DNA from: Myxococcales bacterium
GTDB lineage: Bacteria > Myxococcota_A > Polyangia > Polyangiales > Polyangiaceae
Length of the DNA stretch: 64,000 nucleotides
Assembly (NCBI GenBank): GCA_004193285.1
Contig: SECP01000021.1
Coordinates: 1-64,000, forward strand
Reading direction: 5' to 3'
In this document: piece after piece, positions 40,901 to 48,406 of the stretch
How positions within the stretch are numbered: position 1 is the stretch's first letter
How the letters are laid out: each line of letters opens with the position of its first letter
The notes under the pieces: generated by a model
Told to the model about the DNA's origin: nothing
The model's input: the letters and a program-made list of their open reading frames with translations, nothing else
Databases searched by the model: none
Position numbers and translations under genes: made by a program

Positions 40901-42480
40901 GCGACGACCTCACCCGTCATCGGATCGATCGCATCCGCCAAGATGCCCCAAGGAGAAGGCACTTGCGGGTTCTGGATGACGTTCGTCATGTTGTAACGAA
41001 GGTCCCCCACGCGCGCGACGAGCCCGCGCGCACCGCACTCGGCCGGGTCGTCGTCCACGACCGGGTTGTGGCAAAACACGAACACCGGAACCGGCTCGTG
41101 CTCGACGATGTCAGCGCGGGCCTCGCTCGTCGGAAACTGCTCCTTGCAGCCGGCGATTTCCTCGTCGCTTTGCTGCGCGCCCTGCTGTGCAACCCGCAAG
41201 CACTCCGTGTAACGAGCGGTGAGAACGGCGTGTCGCAGCGCGACGTCCCACTGAGACACCGCGTCCCGAACGCTGCTCCACAGGGTGGGGTCGCTGTCCT
41301 GACCGTAGTAGAAGGCTCGCGTTTTTACCGCGCGATCCTTGTACGGCAGCGTGCAGGCGTGAGCGAACTTGTCGCAGCGAGAACCTCCGCCCACCGCGTC
41401 GCACTCGTCGGCGGTGCCGGTCACGGGCGAGCCGTCACGATCCGGATCGGCGCCGGGCGGCGTCGTCTCCTCCGTGTTGCAGCGCACGAGCTCGCCTCCT
41501 GCGTCCCGTGCGTGCGACTGCTGCCAAATGTTGTGGCGCGACGCGAAGCGGTACCACTTGTCGTCTACGATGCCGTATTTACGCTCGAACCCGCGCCGCT
41601 CCGCGGTCGTGAACATGCCGAACATGTCCATGCGCGTGCCGTCCCAATCCACCGGCTGGTAGTCAGTGTCCTCCACGCGGCGGAACGAGAGGCGAATCTT
41701 GACCTCTACCGGGTTGCAGTCCGCGATCGGCGCGCCGCCCCCGAGCACGTCCGGCGAGAAGAAGCACGCGGGGAAGGTGCCGAACGGCGTGTTCAGGACC
41801 TGCGGCGTGACGTAGACCTTGTTGGTGATGTCGAAATAGCCGCTGCTCGCCTCGAAGACGGGCGCGTCGGGGTCGCTCGGATCTTTCACCGAGTAGGCGA
41901 CGGGCTCGTACACGAGCGGCTCGTCGGCGAAGATTTTGAGCGCCGCCAGCGTGTCCAAATCGTAGGCGGAGCTGATCAGGTTCTGCGACCAGTCCACGCG
42001 CATGAACTCGCGCTCGTACCAGGGGCGGTCGGTCGAGTTTTCGACGACGACGTTCAGCTCCTCACCGGTTTGAGGGTTGTAGTCTCTTCGCACGTCGAAG
42101 TGCTTCTCGATGCGGAAGGCGGCCGCGATCTGGCCGGTGTTCGTCTCTTCGATGCCGTTGCCAGTGGAGCCCTCGATGCGCTCGTAAGCCAGCCGGGCGA
42201 GCAGCTTGTCCTCCGTGATCTCCCAGCGAACCCGCGCCGTGGTCTGCGCGTAGCTGGCAGTGAAGAGGCCACTTTGAGAAGCTCCGTAGTCCACGTCCGC
42301 CACCGTCGGGCGGTAGTAAAACTGGGGGTCGTCCTGATCGTCCGTCAGCGAAGCGCCGACGAAGAAGCTCTTCTCCAGAGCCTCCGGCTGAACGCGGTTG
42401 ATCGGAGCGCGTTCACTCGCGCAACCGCTCGAGAACGCAAGCAACGCAAACGCCACGCAGTAGCGGACACTTCGGTTCAT
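37954..42480 (-). CDS. Giant metzincin-like zinc metalloprotease lipoprotein
   Basis: A 1508 aa secreted protein. Its signal peptide ends in the lipobox FSSGCASE (Cys 20). The N-terminal 400 residues are beta-rich with no motif I know. The zinc motif HELGHSMGLRH (768-778) gives the metzincin HExxHxxGxxH, and a downstream turn Met is plausible in VMDYPGDL. Large Tyr/Asp-rich C-terminal parts follow. It probably acts on the cell surface as a protease. ATG 42480 has AGGAG six bases upstream. It is followed with no gap by the second lipoprotein. Similar very large metalloproteases occur in myxobacteria, but I cannot name the family. Confidence 0.85.
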   Translation of the reverse strand: MNRSVRYCVAFALLAFSSGCASERAPINRVQPEALEKSFFVGASLTDDQDDPQFYYRPTVADVDYGASQSGLFTASYAQTTARVRWEITEDKLLARLAYERIEGSTGNGIEETNTGQIAAAFRIEKHFDVRRDYNPQTGEELNVVVENSTDRPWYEREFMRVDWSQNLISSAYDLDTLAALKIFADEPLVYEPVAYSVKDPSDPDAPVFEASSGYFDITNKVYVTPQVLNTPFGTFPACFFSPDVLGGGAPIADCNPVEVKIRLSFRRVEDTDYQPVDWDGTRMDMFGMFTTAERRGFERKYGIVDDKWYRFASRHNIWQQSHARDAGGELVRCNTEETTPPGADPDRDGSPVTGTADECDAVGGGSRCDKFAHACTLPYKDRAVKTRAFYYGQDSDPTLWSSVRDAVSQWDVALRHAVLTARYTECLRVAQQGAQQSDEEIAGCKEQFPTSEARADIVEHEPVPVFVFCHNPVVDDDPAECGARGLVARVGDLRYNMTNVIQNPQVPSPWGILADAIDPMTGEVVAASVNIWNAVTDYRSQLTIDQMRWYLGEISNEDVSSGRYLNDYLTASTRAPAQRRLVSAPLLDDAQVGRRLAAVDRKLQTGPTQKALPNLKQRDMIDWASQQARAKFGDAVLGSGNAGARARLLTTRDSAVETELTTNSFLRLAGLNPSTPPSSSTLDLASPLRGNAVAFKAELDRLRENQMGQDGQCMLSAPEPISVDDWAKIMAEKFPLPENPSSSELMDRNQKWHDYLRRHLTYGVILHELGHSMGLRHVFTSSYDALNFHPQYWQLRTQDGSETAYCSEATADGDTCVGPRWRDPVTPKERDGLIWMWEHTSVMDYPGDLTQEAVGLGAYDRAAIRFGYADVTDVVDDESVRCAPSANGTGRSCTNNGRTISELIDTSFGGIGGPWYRDNASFFHYSQLGQKLGLLRECRAADMSPPADWDEAQNGKYSPVFDGQIVNGTECDGLPTDYVAYSELQLDAPGFQPAFGAFGGDPRKFDSRGRVRRPYMFGSDEYADIGNLAVLRDDNGADAYEIANFMINSYEDSHLWDSYRRNRSSFSLKQAFMRGYTRYNAKLKEISKGFGLFSELFSATDQLDLYTSGTEEADGLLRPSAIATSMVFDHFTRILTRPTSGGHFLDAAYDPRNAAAPGSFPVFRSDDQQLQMNAGPTTGGVRLTVPDGSQGIGTDLVFGGRPLFNQLDSSKGYYATQYDQWVGSYYDKTLVADMLTDCEDRFISQSRDDFSDGRYRNISFATIFPDGVRRLLAAALTEDQTALGWRVEAKKGRPVLGSDQAPTLGMGFRSFWPKDGPEVCWRRSGSVLCKEYPSEAEVDVGGPSDSIAVDPEIGFEVQKFLVYSALVNLPESYKADWIDLMRIFRVGTDAAPLFPPEQQATWVDPLSGQSYVAHRYGTETIDGQAVDRGIGARMLDWMNVLTQEAYETEGTDPTTGAFAYVRGSDGQPVVKSQRFVNRVKGYQGLLDFMQEVSGLFGFYAPNWRGVY

Positions 42481-42486
42481 CAAAGG

Positions 42487-42491
42487 CTCCT
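42487..42491 (-). promoter_or_regulatory. Ribosome binding site of the metalloprotease gene
   Basis: AGGAG on the minus strand six bases before ATG 42480; it favours that codon over the in-frame TTG just upstream. Confidence 0.65.
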
Positions 42492-42603
42492 GGGCGTCCG
42501 CCTAGCCAACCAGGCTGATCGCGCCGAGAGCAGCTTAGCCCGAAGTTTAGGCTAGAACCGTTACCTTTTGGCCTCGGGCAAGCTGAATTGTGCGCGAGCC
42601 GCG

Positions 42604-43890
42604 CTAACGCTCCAACCGAACTTCTACCGCGCGAGCGTGACCGTCCAAACCTTCCGCGCGTGCGAAGGCAGCGATGGAGGTCGCTTGGTCGCGCAGCGCC
42701 GAAGCCTCGTAGCTGATCAGCGAGGTGCGCGACACGAAGTGATAGACGCCGAGAGGGGAGCCGTAGCGCACCGCGCCTCCGGTCGGCAGCACGTGCGAGG
42801 GACCCGCGACGTAGTCGCCGGTCGCCTCTGGGGTCATCGGCCCCACGAAAATGGCCCCCGCACGCAGCACACGCTGCGCGACCTCCGCGGGCTCGGCCGT
42901 GTGCACGGCGACGTGCTCCGCCGCCAAAAGAGTCCCAACGCGGCCGAGCTCCGCTCGGTCGTGTACGACGAGAGCGAGGCCGTTGGCGTTCAAGGATGCT
43001 TCCGCGATGTTACGCCGGGGCAGATCCGCGAGCTGGCGGTCCAGCTCCGCGCGAACGCGCTCGACGAATCCCTCGCTCCGGCAGAGGAGGAGGGCGTAGG
43101 CCGCTTCGTCGTGCTCGGCTTGCGAGATCAAATCCGCCGCAACCCAGCGAGGGTTCGCGTCGTCGTCCGCAATGACCAGGATTTCGCTCGGGCCAGCCAG
43201 GCTGTCGATGTCTACCTCGCCGAACACCAATCGCTTGGCTGCGGTCACGTAGAGGTTTCCGGGGCCGACAATCTTGTCGACTCGCGGCACGCTCTCCGTG
43301 CCGTACGCGAGGGCGGCGATGGCTTGCGCGCCGCCGGCATCCAAAATGGCGGTCACGCCGGCCAGGTGCGCGGCCGCGCGCACCTCCACGCTGACCTGCG
43401 GACAGGCGAGGATCACCTCGCGAACCCCGGCGACGCGCGCAGGGATGGCGGTCATCAGCACGCTGGATGGGTAGTTGGCTTTGCCGCCGGGTGCATAGAC
43501 CCCCGCCTTGTCCACCGCGGAAACTCGGCTCTCGAGCGTGACGCCGTTCTCTTCGTAGACGAAGCCTTGCAGGTGGCGCTTTTGTACCTCGTGGTAGCGG
43601 CGCACTCGCTCGGCCGACAGCTCCAGCGCGGTGCGCACCGCTGGTGACAGGGCGGCGAGAGCAGCGGCGCCGCCGTAGTCGCGTACCAGGAGCTGCGCCG
43701 GCCGTCGCTTTTCGTGCTTTTCCACGTAACCGAGCACGGCCGTGTCTCCGCCTCGGCGCACCTCCGCCAAAATGTCTTTGACGACGGGTTCGACGCGCTC
43801 GAGATCGCTCTCTCCGCGGCGCTCGAGGCGCGAGAGAGCCTGTGAAAAGTCAGGGCTCTTCGCGTCCACGGATCGGTAGGTGATGGTCAT
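42604..43890 (-). CDS. hisD: Histidinol dehydrogenase
   Basis: Catalyses the last two steps of histidine synthesis, oxidising histidinol to histidine with NAD and zinc (428 aa). The family signature is clear in DAGGAQAIAALAYGT, VDKIVGPGNLYVTAAKR, FGEVDIDSLAGPSE and ISQAEHDEAA, with GPSHVLPTGG near the C-terminus. ATG 43890 overlaps the stop of the SUKH gene (ATGA), so translation is coupled. The alternative TTG two codons upstream is less likely. No other his genes are in the window. Confidence 0.96.
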   Translation of the reverse strand: MTITYRSVDAKSPDFSQALSRLERRGESDLERVEPVVKDILAEVRRGGDTAVLGYVEKHEKRRPAQLLVRDYGGAAALAALSPAVRTALELSAERVRRYHEVQKRHLQGFVYEENGVTLESRVSAVDKAGVYAPGGKANYPSSVLMTAIPARVAGVREVILACPQVSVEVRAAAHLAGVTAILDAGGAQAIAALAYGTESVPRVDKIVGPGNLYVTAAKRLVFGEVDIDSLAGPSEILVIADDDANPRWVAADLISQAEHDEAAYALLLCRSEGFVERVRAELDRQLADLPRRNIAEASLNANGLALVVHDRAELGRVGTLLAAEHVAVHTAEPAEVAQRVLRAGAIFVGPMTPEATGDYVAGPSHVLPTGGAVRYGSPLGVYHFVSRTSLISYEASALRDQATSIAAFARAEGLDGHARAVEVRLER

Positions 43891-44501
43891 GTCCAATGCC
43901 CGGCCTTCAAGGCGGCCGGATCGTACTCGCGAATCTTGGGGCCGAGAGCTTCACGGAATACCTGCTCGTCGTCCACGTCCAGGCCACGGTCGGGGAAGTG
44001 CTTGGCCACTTCCATGCCGACCGCCAAAATGCGGAGGAACATCGCGAAGCTAGACGCGCAGAGCCGCGGGCGCCACGTCTCTGTCCCGTTCATCGCGGTG
44101 TAGACGTGACAATCGCCCTCGGCGTCCGCGGTCGCGGTGTCCAAAAAGTAGGGATCGCCGAGCAGGGTGCTGTGACCGATGATCACCCAGCTGCTGCGCC
44201 ACCCGTGGGGCCCAGTCTGCCCCGGAGCCCGCGGCTGCCCGTCCTCTTGCAGCGCGAAGCCGCGCTGCTCCTCCAGGAGGCGCTCGGCGGGGATGAGCCG
44301 CACGCGCTCCGCGGGGGTGGCCGTCTCAAGGTCCACGGGGTTACACGCGAGGAGAAATTCCCGAAAGCGCCGCACGATTCGCAGCTTCGAGCGCAGCTCC
44401 TCCACCACGGGAGGAGCCGCTTTGCCCCACTGGACGGGCAATTTGCGAAGCTCGAAGGCGTTTCGTAGCGCTGAAATCGACTCAGCCAGATCGCTGTCCA
44501 A
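43887..44501 (-). CDS. SMI1/KNR4 (SUKH)-family protein
   Basis: A 204 aa cytoplasmic protein with a SUKH-like pattern: FELRKLPVQWGKAAPPVVEELRS, RLIPAERL, WVIIGHSTLLGDPYFLDT, VYTAMNGTETW and ASSFAMFLRIL. The family includes polymorphic-toxin immunity proteins but also housekeeping regulators. The start codon is TTG, with no ATG before the core; that may make expression weak. It ends by overlapping hisD, so no toxin is adjacent and an immunity role is doubtful. It may act in the same cell process as hisD or be a coincidental operon member. Confidence 0.75.
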   Translation of the reverse strand: MDSDLAESISALRNAFELRKLPVQWGKAAPPVVEELRSKLRIVRRFREFLLACNPVDLETATPAERVRLIPAERLLEEQRGFALQEDGQPRAPGQTGPHGWRSSWVIIGHSTLLGDPYFLDTATADAEGDCHVYTAMNGTETWRPRLCASSFAMFLRILAVGMEVAKHFPDRGLDVDDEQVFREALGPKIREYDPAALKAGHWT

Positions 44502-44605
44502 GGTCTAAACAACCCTCTTCAAGGCGTAACGCCCTGTTCTTACTTGCTCTTTCCGAGAGCGCAAGGCCGTTGCGCGCCGGTCGGAAAGGCCAAGGATTTC
44601 GAGGC

Positions 44606-45349
44606 TTAGAACGTGTAGCGCAGGCCCAAGCCGGAAAGCCACGTGAAGGGCGGCTGGTCGTCCCGGTCGCGCTTGAGCGTCCGCGGGTAGTCCCGGACCC
44701 CGCCGTGGAGGGCGAGGGCGAGGTGGGGATTCACCTGGTACCACTCCACACCGAGCTCGGCGCCCTCGTAGAGGCCGAGCTCCTCGGCGTGCTGGTAGCC
44801 GTACAGCTCCAGCACGTCTTCGGTCGCTCTGCCGACGCCGAGGCTGCCCTGGAGATACACGCCAATGCGCTCGGCCGGCTTGAAGGTGAGCCGAACACCG
44901 GCGCCCGCGCTCCAAAAAACGAAAGAGCGGGGGGGCGGCGGCTGCTTTGCATAGCTGGTGCTCGCGACGAACAGGTCCGTCTCTGCGAAGACCATCAGCC
45001 ACCGGAGTGGCTCGTAGCCAAAACGCAGCCCGAACCAGGGAGCGGTGGGGGTGATGTTCTTCAAGTGGCCGAGCTGGCCCATGACCCCAATGCTGGACTC
45101 GAGGACGAAGCCCTTTTTTCGCGGCGGCGGGGGAGGGGCGGCGGCGTCCTCCGCCTCCGTGCTCCGCTCGGCGCCCGACTTCGGCATTGCGCGCGAATCG
45201 AGCCAGGCGTCGATCTCTTCGGGCGTGAGCTGGCGCTCGCTGGCCGGCGCTTCCGCGGCGCGCACCGAGAGAGCCGTGAGCAGGCACCCGAGGCCGCACG
45301 CGAGCGCTGCCGCCGAGCGAACCCCACGGAGCGAAACTCGGAGCGCCAT
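44606..45349 (-). CDS. Predicted outer-membrane beta-barrel protein
   Basis: A 247 aa protein. A signal peptide ends near LSVRAAEA. A short Ser/Glu/Pro linker (LTPEEIDAWLDSR then PPPPPRKK) precedes an eight-strand-like barrel: FVLESSIGVMGQLG, WFGLRFGYEPLRWLMVFAET, AGAGVRLTFKP, IGVYLQGSLGVG, YEGAELGVEWYQV and LSGLGLRYTF. The last residue is Phe, as is required for BAM insertion. I used ATG 45349; a GTG four codons upstream also exists. It is 36 bases after pyrE, and may be part of the bactofilin operon. Function unknown. Confidence 0.78.
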   Translation of the reverse strand: MALRVSLRGVRSAAALACGLGCLLTALSVRAAEAPASERQLTPEEIDAWLDSRAMPKSGAERSTEAEDAAAPPPPPRKKGFVLESSIGVMGQLGHLKNITPTAPWFGLRFGYEPLRWLMVFAETDLFVASTSYAKQPPPPRSFVFWSAGAGVRLTFKPAERIGVYLQGSLGVGRATEDVLELYGYQHAEELGLYEGAELGVEWYQVNPHLALALHGGVRDYPRTLKRDRDDQPPFTWLSGLGLRYTF

Positions 45350-45385
45350 GAAGCCCCTCACGCTAGCCGGAGAGTGCCGCCGATG

Positions 45386-45943
45386 TCAGCTGATGAAATC
45401 GGCTTTGGTCGCGACTGTGACCAAAGGTAGGCCCGCGGCGCGGATGGTCTCGGCGCCGCCTTCTTGGCGGTCCACGAGCGCAATGATGCCGACGACCTCG
45501 GCGCCCGCTGCTTTCAGCGACTCCACCGCTTTCAAGCTGGAGCCGCCCGTGGTCACCACGTCCTCCAAGAGCGCGACTCTGAGCCCCGGCTTGAGTGACT
45601 TGTCACCCTCCACGAGCTTGGTCGTTCCGTGGTCTTTCTTCGCCTTGCGGACGTAAAGCGCGTTCAGGGGACGGCCGCGCTGGAAGCTGACGAGCGAAAC
45701 CGCGCTCGCTAGGGGGCACCCGCCGAGCTCTACACCGCCGACCGCGTCGCACTCCGGCAGCTGGGAGAGTAGCCCGAACATGAGCTCACCCACGAGGGCG
45801 TGACCCTCGGCCGTGAGCATCGTCTGTTTGCAGTCGATGAAGAAATCGCTCTCGCGGCCCGAGGCGAGGACGACTTTGCGCCGCTCGAAGCTCCGCTCGG
45901 TCAGCAGCTCGATGAGGCGGGCGCGCTTGACCGGGTCCGTCAC
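45386..45943 (-). CDS. pyrE: Orotate phosphoribosyltransferase
   Basis: Converts orotate and PRPP to orotidine 5'-phosphate in pyrimidine synthesis (185 aa). The PRPP loop is VALLEDVVTTGGSSLKAVE, with the acid pair and TGGS. SGRESDFFIDCKQT binds orotate, and LYVRKAKKDHG is the flexible catalytic loop with Lys residues. It starts with GTG overlapping the bactofilin stop (GTGA). It is unusual that it sits at the end of a bactofilin run. Confidence 0.95.
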   Translation of the reverse strand: MTDPVKRARLIELLTERSFERRKVVLASGRESDFFIDCKQTMLTAEGHALVGELMFGLLSQLPECDAVGGVELGGCPLASAVSLVSFQRGRPLNALYVRKAKKDHGTTKLVEGDKSLKPGLRVALLEDVVTTGGSSLKAVESLKAAGAEVVGIIALVDRQEGGAETIRAAGLPLVTVATKADFIS

Positions 45944-46554
45944 TCGTCTCGCCCTTTCTTCCTCTTTGCTTTGGCGCCTTTGCCGAGCGACGGGAGGACA
46001 GGAGGCGGCGGGCGCCTCTCCGGCTCCCGCGGGCGCACGGGCGGCGGCGCCTCTAGCTCGAGGTCCGCCTCCACCTCGTCTTCGTCTTCGTCGTCTTCCT
46101 CGACCTCTTCCTCACGAGGGGCAGGCGGAGGAGCCGGCGGGGGAAGCTTCGGCTCCGCTTTGGCGACGGGCTTCGGGGCGAAGGGCGCGGGCTTGAACGC
46201 GCTAGCGATCGGCCGCTTGGCGCCGCTGACCGCCGGCTCCCCTTCCGTGCGCACATTGCCGCGGATCAAGGCGCCGGCCCCGACGCCGATGCGTGGCGCC
46301 GTCAAATCCCCGACTACCCGCGCGCCGCGCTCGAGAAGGACCGCTTCCGTGCCACGCAGGTCACCCTTGATGGCGCCGCGGACACTGACGCGGGCGCCGG
46401 TGACATTTCCGAGCACCGACGCGCCGTCGCCGACCGCGATGTCTCCGCTCATGGTGACGTCACCTTCGACGTGACCCAAGATCTCCAGCGAGCCTTCACC
46501 TTCGACGCTGCCGCGCACCGTAGTGCCGGCGCCGATGACCGAGCCTTGGCTCAT
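45940..46554 (-). CDS. Bactofilin with long charged C-terminal tail
   Basis: A 204 aa cytoskeletal protein. The beta-helix core (about 1-110) has repeats of VxGxVxGDVxxS type, for example GSVEGEGSLEILGHVEGDVTMSG, a pattern that alternates Gly and small hydrophobics. After it comes a Pro-rich linker, an acidic run (EEEVEEDDEDEDEVE) and a basic end (KAKRKKGRDE). Such tails are linked to partner binding in BacP-like proteins. The ATG 46554 follows the previous stop by one base. It overlaps pyrE by four bases. Confidence 0.93.
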   Translation of the reverse strand: MSQGSVIGAGTTVRGSVEGEGSLEILGHVEGDVTMSGDIAVGDGASVLGNVTGARVSVRGAIKGDLRGTEAVLLERGARVVGDLTAPRIGVGAGALIRGNVRTEGEPAVSGAKRPIASAFKPAPFAPKPVAKAEPKLPPPAPPPAPREEEVEEDDEDEDEVEADLELEAPPPVRPREPERRPPPPVLPSLGKGAKAKRKKGRDE

Positions 46555-46555
46555 C

Positions 46556-46870
46556 TTACACCTCCATGTCCACGGCACCCTTGAAGGACGCGCCGTCGGC
46601 GATGGTGAAGCGGGCCGCCTTCACGTCTCCCACGAGCCGACCGCCGGCTTGGATGTCGACTCGCTCCGGCGCCGTAACGTCACCCGTTACTTGCCCCGCG
46701 ATGCTGACGCTTTGCCCGGCGACGTCCGCCTGAACCACGCTGCCCGGGCCGATCGAGACAGCGTCCGACGACGTGAGCTTGCCACGCAGGTTGCCCTGCA
46801 CGACCACCTCTTCGTCGCTGCTGACGTCGCCCTCGATGCTGAGGCCTTCTCCGATGACCGTGCCTGCCAT
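46556..46870 (-). CDS. Bactofilin (core only)
   Basis: A 104 aa protein made almost entirely of bactofilin beta-helix repeats: GTVIGEGLSIEGDVSSDEEVV, QGNLRGKLTSSDAVSIGPGS, VQADVAGQSVSIAGQVTGDV. It has no N- or C-terminal tail, so it should form the filament core. It is the middle of three adjacent bactofilin genes. Confidence 0.94.
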   Translation of the reverse strand: MAGTVIGEGLSIEGDVSSDEEVVVQGNLRGKLTSSDAVSIGPGSVVQADVAGQSVSIAGQVTGDVTAPERVDIQAGGRLVGDVKAARFTIADGASFKGAVDMEV

Positions 46871-46897
46871 GCTCTGCTCGTTCTCTTACTTTCGGGC

Positions 46898-47260
46898 TCA
46901 GCGGCGCTTGGCGGCTGGACCCAGATCCAAATCGAAGCTCGTATCCAGGCGAACGGAGACGCGTGAGCCTGGCTCGATGGAGATCTCGCTGCCGCGCAGC
47001 TCCCCTCGCACCACCGCGCCGCTGCGGATCGCGACCGGACCGCGCGACGCGACATCCCCCAGCAGGGTGCCCGCTATGTCCAGCGATGCCGCGGAGACGT
47101 TGCCCTCCACGCTGCCGCCCTCGGCGACCTCGGCGGCGCCCGTGAGTTGGACGTCTCCGCGCACCGAGCCTTCGATGCGCAGCGCACCCTCGCCGCTAAC
47201 CCGGCCGGTGACCCGGGTGGAGGGACCGAGTACGCTCATTTCGGTGCTAGGGCGCGCCAT
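46898..47260 (-). CDS. Bactofilin
   Basis: A 120 aa bactofilin with a short N-terminal tail, a beta-helix core (TRVTGRVSGEGALRIEGSV, RGDVQLTGAAEVAEGGSVEG, VSAASLDIAGTLLGDVASRG) and a short basic C-terminus (AAKRR). Self-assembles without nucleotide. ATG 47260 is chosen; ATG 47239 is an alternative. It lies 17 bases after trmH and leads the tandem. Confidence 0.93.
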   Translation of the reverse strand: MARPSTEMSVLGPSTRVTGRVSGEGALRIEGSVRGDVQLTGAAEVAEGGSVEGNVSAASLDIAGTLLGDVASRGPVAIRSGAVVRGELRGSEISIEPGSRVSVRLDTSFDLDLGPAAKRR

Positions 47261-47277
47261 ACGTTCGGCGACGGACG

Positions 47278-47985
47278 CTAGTCGCTCCCGCGCGTTGCCG
47301 CTAGCACTTCAAGCGACCGCGGGACGCTCCGCATCAACGCCCGCGCATAAAACCGGAGCTGCTCCTCCTCCGGCAGGTCGCCTTGGCGGCCCTGGGTGGC
47401 GGCGTACAGCAACACCGCCGCCGCGACGCTCACGTTGAAGCTCTCCACGAAGCCGCGCATGGGGATGCGGACGGATTCCTGAGCGCCTTCGTGCAAGGCG
47501 TCCCGCAGGCCGTCGTGCTCGTTTCCGAGGATGAGCGCCACGCGCGGCAGACGGGCGAGGTCCGTGGGGTCGAGGTTGCCCTCCGGGTGGGTCGCCACGG
47601 TCGTGAAGCCCTGCGCGTGGAGCGCCGCGAGCGCCAGCTCGGGCGACTGATGCGGAACGACTTCGATCCAGCGCTCCGCGCCCTTGGCGACCGTTCGGCC
47701 AACCGCGAAATCTTCCTCACGAGGGACCAGGTGGACGCGCGGAACCCCCAGGCCGTCGCAAGACCGAAGCACCGCCGCAGCGTTGTGGGGGTCGTGGGGC
47801 GCGTCCATGAGTACCGTGACGCTGCCAATTCGGGAGCGGATGACCTGCCAGAGCCGGCTGCGGCGCTCTTCGAGCGTGAGGGGCTCGAGCGTCTCGATAA
47901 CCCTCGCGGGCGTCCAGCCCGCCGGCCACGGGTCGGCGGTCCACACGTGGTGCGCCGGGACCAAGAGCTCGGGATCGCGCTTCAT
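47278..47985 (-). CDS. trmH: tRNA (guanosine-18-2'-O)-methyltransferase
   Basis: A SpoU/TrmH-family SPOUT enzyme of 235 aa that methylates the ribose of G18 in tRNA. Motif 1 is VLMDAPHDPHNAAAVLRSCDGLGV with catalytic Arg in AVLRSCD. Motif 2 is VALILGNEHDGL, and motif 3 is IPMRGFVESFNVSVAAAVLLY, the knotted SAM-binding end. The C-terminal helical tail fits TrmH. It heads a run of six minus-strand genes with short gaps. Gm18 is the normal product; other guanosine positions are possible. Confidence 0.93.
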   Translation of the reverse strand: MKRDPELLVPAHHVWTADPWPAGWTPARVIETLEPLTLEERRSRLWQVIRSRIGSVTVLMDAPHDPHNAAAVLRSCDGLGVPRVHLVPREEDFAVGRTVAKGAERWIEVVPHQSPELALAALHAQGFTTVATHPEGNLDPTDLARLPRVALILGNEHDGLRDALHEGAQESVRIPMRGFVESFNVSVAAAVLLYAATQGRQGDLPEEEQLRFYARALMRSVPRSLEVLAATRGSD

Positions 47986-48081
47986 TCTGGGGTCTTACTC
48001 AAGAAACTTGGTCCTCGCCTTTGCGCGAGTCCAAACCGGCATTATGTTGCTTGCCGTTCTCAGTTCCCCAAGGGAGCAACC

Positions 48082-48405
48082 ATGGCATCCGAAAAAGTTC
48101 AAGTGTTCAACGACCTCAACTTCGACCAAGAGGTCGTCAATTCCAGTGTGCCGGTGCTGGTAGACTTCACCGCCACCTGGTGCGGTCCTTGTAAGGCGCT
48201 CGCTCCCATCATCGACCAAATCGCCGGCGATCTCGACGGCAAGGTGAAGGTCGGCAAGTTGGACGTGGACGACTCGCCCATCACGGCCGGCAAATTCGGC
48301 GTGCGCGGCGTGCCCACGATCATGATCTTCAAAAACGGGCAGCGCGCGGCGCAGCACGTCGGTCTGACCACCAAGGCCAAGCTGCTCGAGCTCGTGAACG
48401 GCTGA
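48082..48405 (+). CDS. trxA: Thioredoxin
   Basis: A 107 aa general disulphide reductant. The active site is WCGPC (33-37) and the cis-Pro turn is GVPTIMIFKNG. The length is the family standard. ATG 48082 is preceded by AGGGAG; the longer frame reading upstream is antisense to trmH and not coding. The next gene starts one base after its stop. Confidence 0.97.
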   Translation: MASEKVQVFNDLNFDQEVVNSSVPVLVDFTATWCGPCKALAPIIDQIAGDLDGKVKVGKLDVDDSPITAGKFGVRGVPTIMIFKNGQRAAQHVGLTTKAKLLELVNG

Positions 48406-48406
48406 C

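Noticed and set aside
40219..42555. A 778-codon plus-strand open frame
   Set aside because: It lies wholly antisense to the giant metalloprotease, is Arg/Val/His-rich without motifs, and is expected in high-GC DNA.
47383..48081. Upstream part of the frame containing trxA
   Set aside because: It is antisense to trmH; thioredoxin begins at 48082 with a ribosome binding site.
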